Shown here: positions 60,754 through 64,000 of the stretch, one piece after another
How the letters are laid out: each line of letters starts with the position of its first letter
Position numbering within the stretch: position 1 is the stretch's first letter
Source: Ricinus communis
Taxonomy: Eukaryota > Streptophyta > Magnoliopsida > Malpighiales > Euphorbiaceae
Reading direction: 5' to 3'
DNA: 64,000 nucleotides
Assembly: GCF_019578655.1 (NCBI RefSeq)
Contig: NC_063260.1
Span: 15,874,001 to 15,938,000 of the forward strand
Notes under the pieces: model-generated
Seen by the model: only the letters and a program-made list of their open reading frames with translations
What the model was told of the DNA's origin: nothing
Databases searched by the model: none
Translations under genes and position numbers: made by a program

Positions 60754-61180
60754 AAAACATAATCTCTATATAAAAATATAACATAGAACATTGTAGAGAT
60801 TTTGATGGCTACAGGAGAAGACAATTCTAAGGTTTTCTTCCTCTCGCTTTAAAAAAAGGTTTGGTAAAGAAAAAAATAAGATCTCTCCACTACTGCTTTT
60901 ATTTCTTCGTATGAACAGTTTAGAGGCTCTACAGTTGGAGAGTTAGAAAGTCAAGAAAGCCAAAACATATATTTCACTGATTTCTACGCTACAATAGGTA
61001 ATCTTAATTGTTTTAAAATGGATCTAGAAACTTGATTATGTGAATTATAGTATGATCTACTACATACAAGAGTTGTTATATATTATGTGTTCTGAGTTTT
61101 GAACTTTAAACTGTTTTTAATAATTTTTCATTCTGTTGCACTGTTGTTATTTATTAATTCGAATTTTTCTAATAATAGTA
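60531..61180 (+). repeat. Probable copia LTR region (boundaries unclear)
   Basis: AT-rich region between the LINE end and a degenerate iMet-like primer word (AGTATCAAAGCC near 61178). It contains a long (TA)n run, an ATATAAAA-type word and a TCTCTCCACTACTGC segment. No second copy is in the window, so the LTR call rests on the downstream primer-like site and gag. Confidence 0.4.
60686..60746. repeat. (TA)n microsatellite
   Basis: About 61 bp of uninterrupted TA dinucleotides, the longest simple repeat of the window. Confidence 0.92.
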
Positions 61181-62590
61181 TCAAAGCCACACTGTATTTT
61201 TACATAATTAGTGTAATTATATATATTGGCATGTTAAATTTGGTGTTTTTTTATTGAATAACAGTGCAAAAATGTTTTGTATAGCCAATTGGCATTGTGT
61301 ACAACTGACCGGCTACAACCTCTAGAAGAGTTCCACAAGCATAGGGGTATTCTATGATTAAAATTAATTATACATAAAATTCTATGATTAAAATTAATTA
61401 TACTCTTTTATGTAAGTGCTACATAAAATGAATTTTAGTATTTTTCAATCAACTCACATGTTTGAAATGAGATTTCAAAAGGATATTTTAGAGTTAAATT
61501 GTTTAAATTTAAGGCATATAATTAAAAGAAATTCAATTAAATAAAATTATGAAAAGATGAAATTATGGATTTTCTTTAATATCTGTAATCTTAGCATGTA
61601 GGATGATCATGGAATTAGGTTCACCAATGTGATTGGCTTTTTAATTTTAAGTGTGCTTTTATTATATAATTTTTGGGCCTACACGCTCTATAATTTTTAT
61701 AATCTCGCCTTGGTATGCCAAGGATACTTAATGTAATTAAAGAATGAATACATAATTATAGAGGCCCAATAATCTCTCCAAGAGCCGGTGAAAGCTTGAA
61801 TTTCAACAGTTATGACTTTTAGTATAGGATCACTGTAAAACTCGTCTAATCCTTGTGGCTAGGATTAGCCATAGATATCCATGATCATCGATGTTTACTT
61901 ATCTCCTTTCATGTATGTATGTGATATATTTATTGAAAATGGATGCATGTAAAAAGTGAGATCTAATAATATAGATAACAAATCTTACAAAGTAAATATT
62001 AAGTTGACAAATGATATAATTTGTGAAATTATATTATGGCTCTTTACTATGCAAAATTATAAAAGATTTTTATGATTTATATTATTGGCTATAAAAACAT
62101 AAGAATAATAAAGTCATAAGAGATATCTTTAATATCTTGTTAAGTATAAGATACCGTAAAATATATGCATTTATTAATTTTCAATAATAGCTTTGCACTT
62201 GAAAGAATTAAAAAAGTGTATATAGGTTTATATAGTGGGTAGAACTTAACTATATATAATGGGCTAAAGATGGCATGAATCTAAGGTCCAATATACTAGG
62301 AACTAGAAAAATTAGATTGGATAGTGCATGAGATGCATAAAACATAAATGTTATTTATTAAATCTTGATATACCAAGATTGGCACTTGAACCTGAGGTAT
62401 GTCAGAATTTTAGGATCCAATCACTCACTAGAAATCAAACCCAACAAGGATTTCTATTACTCATTTTGGAAGTGTAAGTGCCGCCAAATTAGTGAGGGTA
62501 CCAATTTGATTTAAAAACCAAAATTATATTGGTGTTATACATACCGATATTTAATTATTTTTGTTATTTTCTACAATTTTCATGATAACA
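61181..62590 (+). other. Copia leader / spacer, no gene
   Basis: AT-rich; it includes a short direct repeat (ATTCTATGATTAAAATTAAT twice at about 61350-61400). No ORF of note. Confidence 0.45.
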
Positions 62591-63231
62591 CGCAAAACCA
62601 GTAACACACTCAGTGGCATATTAGATGCCAACAAGCTCATTGGGCCAAGTTTTGCAGACTAGCTCAAAAATTTGAGAGGATTGAGTATGTTCTAGATACT
62701 CTCGTACCTTTTCTACTAGAAGAGGCAAGTGAAGATGAGAGGACTCTAGAAAAGCGAAAAGATGATGATGTCCAAGCTACTCGCTATATTTGAGTTTGGA
62801 ACTCTAGAGGCAACATGGTAAGATGAAGGCAGCTGCAAATATAATTTTTTATCTAAAAGAATTATATGGTGAAACAAGCAAAACCGTTATATATGAGATA
62901 TCTAAGCAGTTGCTTAGGTCCAAAATATTTAAGGGCACTGATGTTGGGACTCATGTTCCCAAGATGATTGGTTATATGAGGAACTTGAACTTCAATATGG
63001 ATGCAGATATACACACGGATTTGATTCTTCAATCCCTTCCAGAATCATTTTCACAGTTTATTGTGAACTTTCACATGAATAAGTTAGAGCGCTCTTTACT
63101 TAAGCTTCTAAACATGTTAAACATAACATCTAGAGTTGTGAAGGGAAAGAGTAAGGAGATTGTCTTTGTCCATAGTTCAACATATGATTCCTTAAAAAAG
63201 GGAAAAAAGAAGAACAAAGGAAATGGCAATC
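62591..63231 (+). pseudogene. Ty1/copia gag remnant
   Basis: Starts in LSGILDANKLIGPSFAD near 62610, has a stop soon after, and continues as the open stretch from 62823, with LKELYGETSKTVIYEISKQL, VPKMIGYMRNL and DLILQSLPESFSQFIVNFHM. This is the UBN2-type gag domain of plant copia elements. A Lys-rich tail ends at about 63231, where a different sequence begins, before the expected CCHC knuckle and pol. Confidence 0.82.
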
Positions 63232-63592
63232 ACTGCAAGAATTTGTTAGTTTTGCAATAAATAAATCACTTGAATTTTGTCGCTAGTGAGAATCAGCAAT
63301 GGACTAGTGACAAAAAAATCATTGCTAAATTGCGGCTCATAAAATAAATGATGGATTTTTTTCTTTTGCTAAAGGTAGCGACGGAAAGTCTATCGCTATA
63401 TGTTGAGCAACGAAACTTTCATCGCTAAACTAGTGACAGATTAAGTCTGTCGCTGATTTCGTTGATATTGTGGCAATAAAGTTCTCTCTCGCTATTTTTG
63501 AGACGATTAGAAAGTAATTAGCAATTAAACCATCACCAATCTGTCGCAATTTTGATTTTTATATTTTCTAATAATTTATAAATATTAATTAG
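63232..63592 (+). mobile_element. CACTA-like DNA transposon end
   Basis: Starts CACTGCAAGAATTTG, a mutated form of the CACTACAAGAAA terminus. It carries many short direct and inverted words of the GCGACGGAAA / GTGACAGAT / CTGTCGC kind, typical of subterminal repeats of plant CACTA (En/Spm) elements. It interrupts the copia gag and is itself cut by the LTR at 63593. No transposase is seen. Confidence 0.6.
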
Positions 63593-64000
63593 TGATGTGC
63601 ATAGTTTTACACATATTTGCTTGCATATTATTGTGTATTTTTTTAGCAATTATTGTGCTTTTATTCCAAGATCACCGTGTTTTATATTTTTTTGCATTTC
63701 AGGACAATTTATAGGATCATCATCACTGTTTTAGCAATTATAGATCAATACGTGCGAAAACAGATGGGAATTCATCAAAATTGGACAAGGGCTCTCATGT
63801 CAAACATTGAGCACGGCCTAGGTCAAGGCCGTGCTAATCAGCACGGCCTACACTTTGGCCGTGACTAACCATTAGCTTTGATCCTCAAATGTGGCATTTT
63901 GGGCACGGTTTCCGAGGCTATCACGGCCTTCAGCATGGCCTGTGGTGGCTCAGCACCGGCGAGGGCACGGTTAGGAAGAAAAGCTAACTTGCGAGATTTG
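63593..64000 (+). repeat. Athila-like LTR, start only (runs off window)
   Basis: Opens TGATGTGCATAGTTTTACAC and follows the inner solo LTR (14292-15826) closely through the CACGGCC repeats at 63810-63970. The rest lies beyond the window. Confidence 0.88.

Noticed and set aside
1..64000. Search for CRISPR arrays, rRNA, tRNA genes or bacterial-type operons
   Set aside because: Repeats present are LTRs, tandem duplications and microsatellites; no spaced short-repeat array or cloverleaf was recognised, and the gene content is plant nuclear.

Overview
This window looks like nuclear DNA of a flowering plant, very probably a eudicot. It is AT-rich and packed with plant-type LTR retrotransposons (Athila, Tat and chromovirus lineages), an L1-type LINE, a Ty1/copia piece and fragments of plant mobile domain (PMD) genes. 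It holds one intact single-copy gene, split by introns. The sequence alone does not fix the species; the style of the COG5 protein would suit a rosid such as a member of the Malpighiales, but this is a weak guess. I found no bacterial operon, CRISPR array, rRNA or tRNA gene.

Layout. 1-4487: minus-strand Athila-like element (protease and gag remnants, then its 5' LTR), which ends inside the LTR of the next element. 4488-9871: a non-autonomous Athila derivative (called B1 here) with both LTRs, a tRNA-Asp-type primer site, and one broken gag-tail-like ORF with no pol. 9872-10498: truncated PMD pseudogene (minus). 10501-17982: two copies of an LTR-like repeat, called R1. The second copy holds a solo LTR that itself holds another solo LTR, each with a perfect 5-bp target-site duplication. 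17983-22610: spacer with short tandem repeats, a minus-strand solo LTR, and a second PMD pseudogene (plus) split by it. 23914-26250: TE-associated ORF and a minus-strand Tat-type RNase H/integrase remnant. 26252-28192: third R1 copy. 29483-34203: the COG5 gene (minus, three exons), the only clear host gene. 34757-35843: a solo R1 copy with 5-bp duplications, about 550 bp upstream of COG5.

36171-60530 reads best as a nest. A LINE (ORF1 part at 36171-37528, ORF2 part at 56780-60530) is split by a chromovirus-like LTR element (LTR 37529-38591, gag/protease 54510-56009, 3' LTR remnant 56010-56779). That element is in turn split by an Athila block (39002-54509). The block joins an Athila element that has lost its 3' LTR (element A: 5' LTR, gag, protease, RT, integrase, ATHILA ORF-1-like region) to a second copy of the non-autonomous element (B2) that has lost its 5' LTR. 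The last part holds a copia gag remnant, a CACTA-like DNA-transposon end, and the start of another Athila-type LTR that runs off the window.

The retroelement genes are broken by stops, frameshifts and deletions, so none of these elements looks autonomous. COG5 encodes a subunit of the conserved oligomeric Golgi tethering complex and stands alone in this repeat landscape. No clearly new molecular system is visible. The most unusual items are the doubly nested solo LTRs, the pol-less Athila derivative present twice with different nonsense mutations, the A/B junction, a possible internal promoter upstream of the ORF-1-like region of element A, and two intron-containing PMD copies in opposite orientation.
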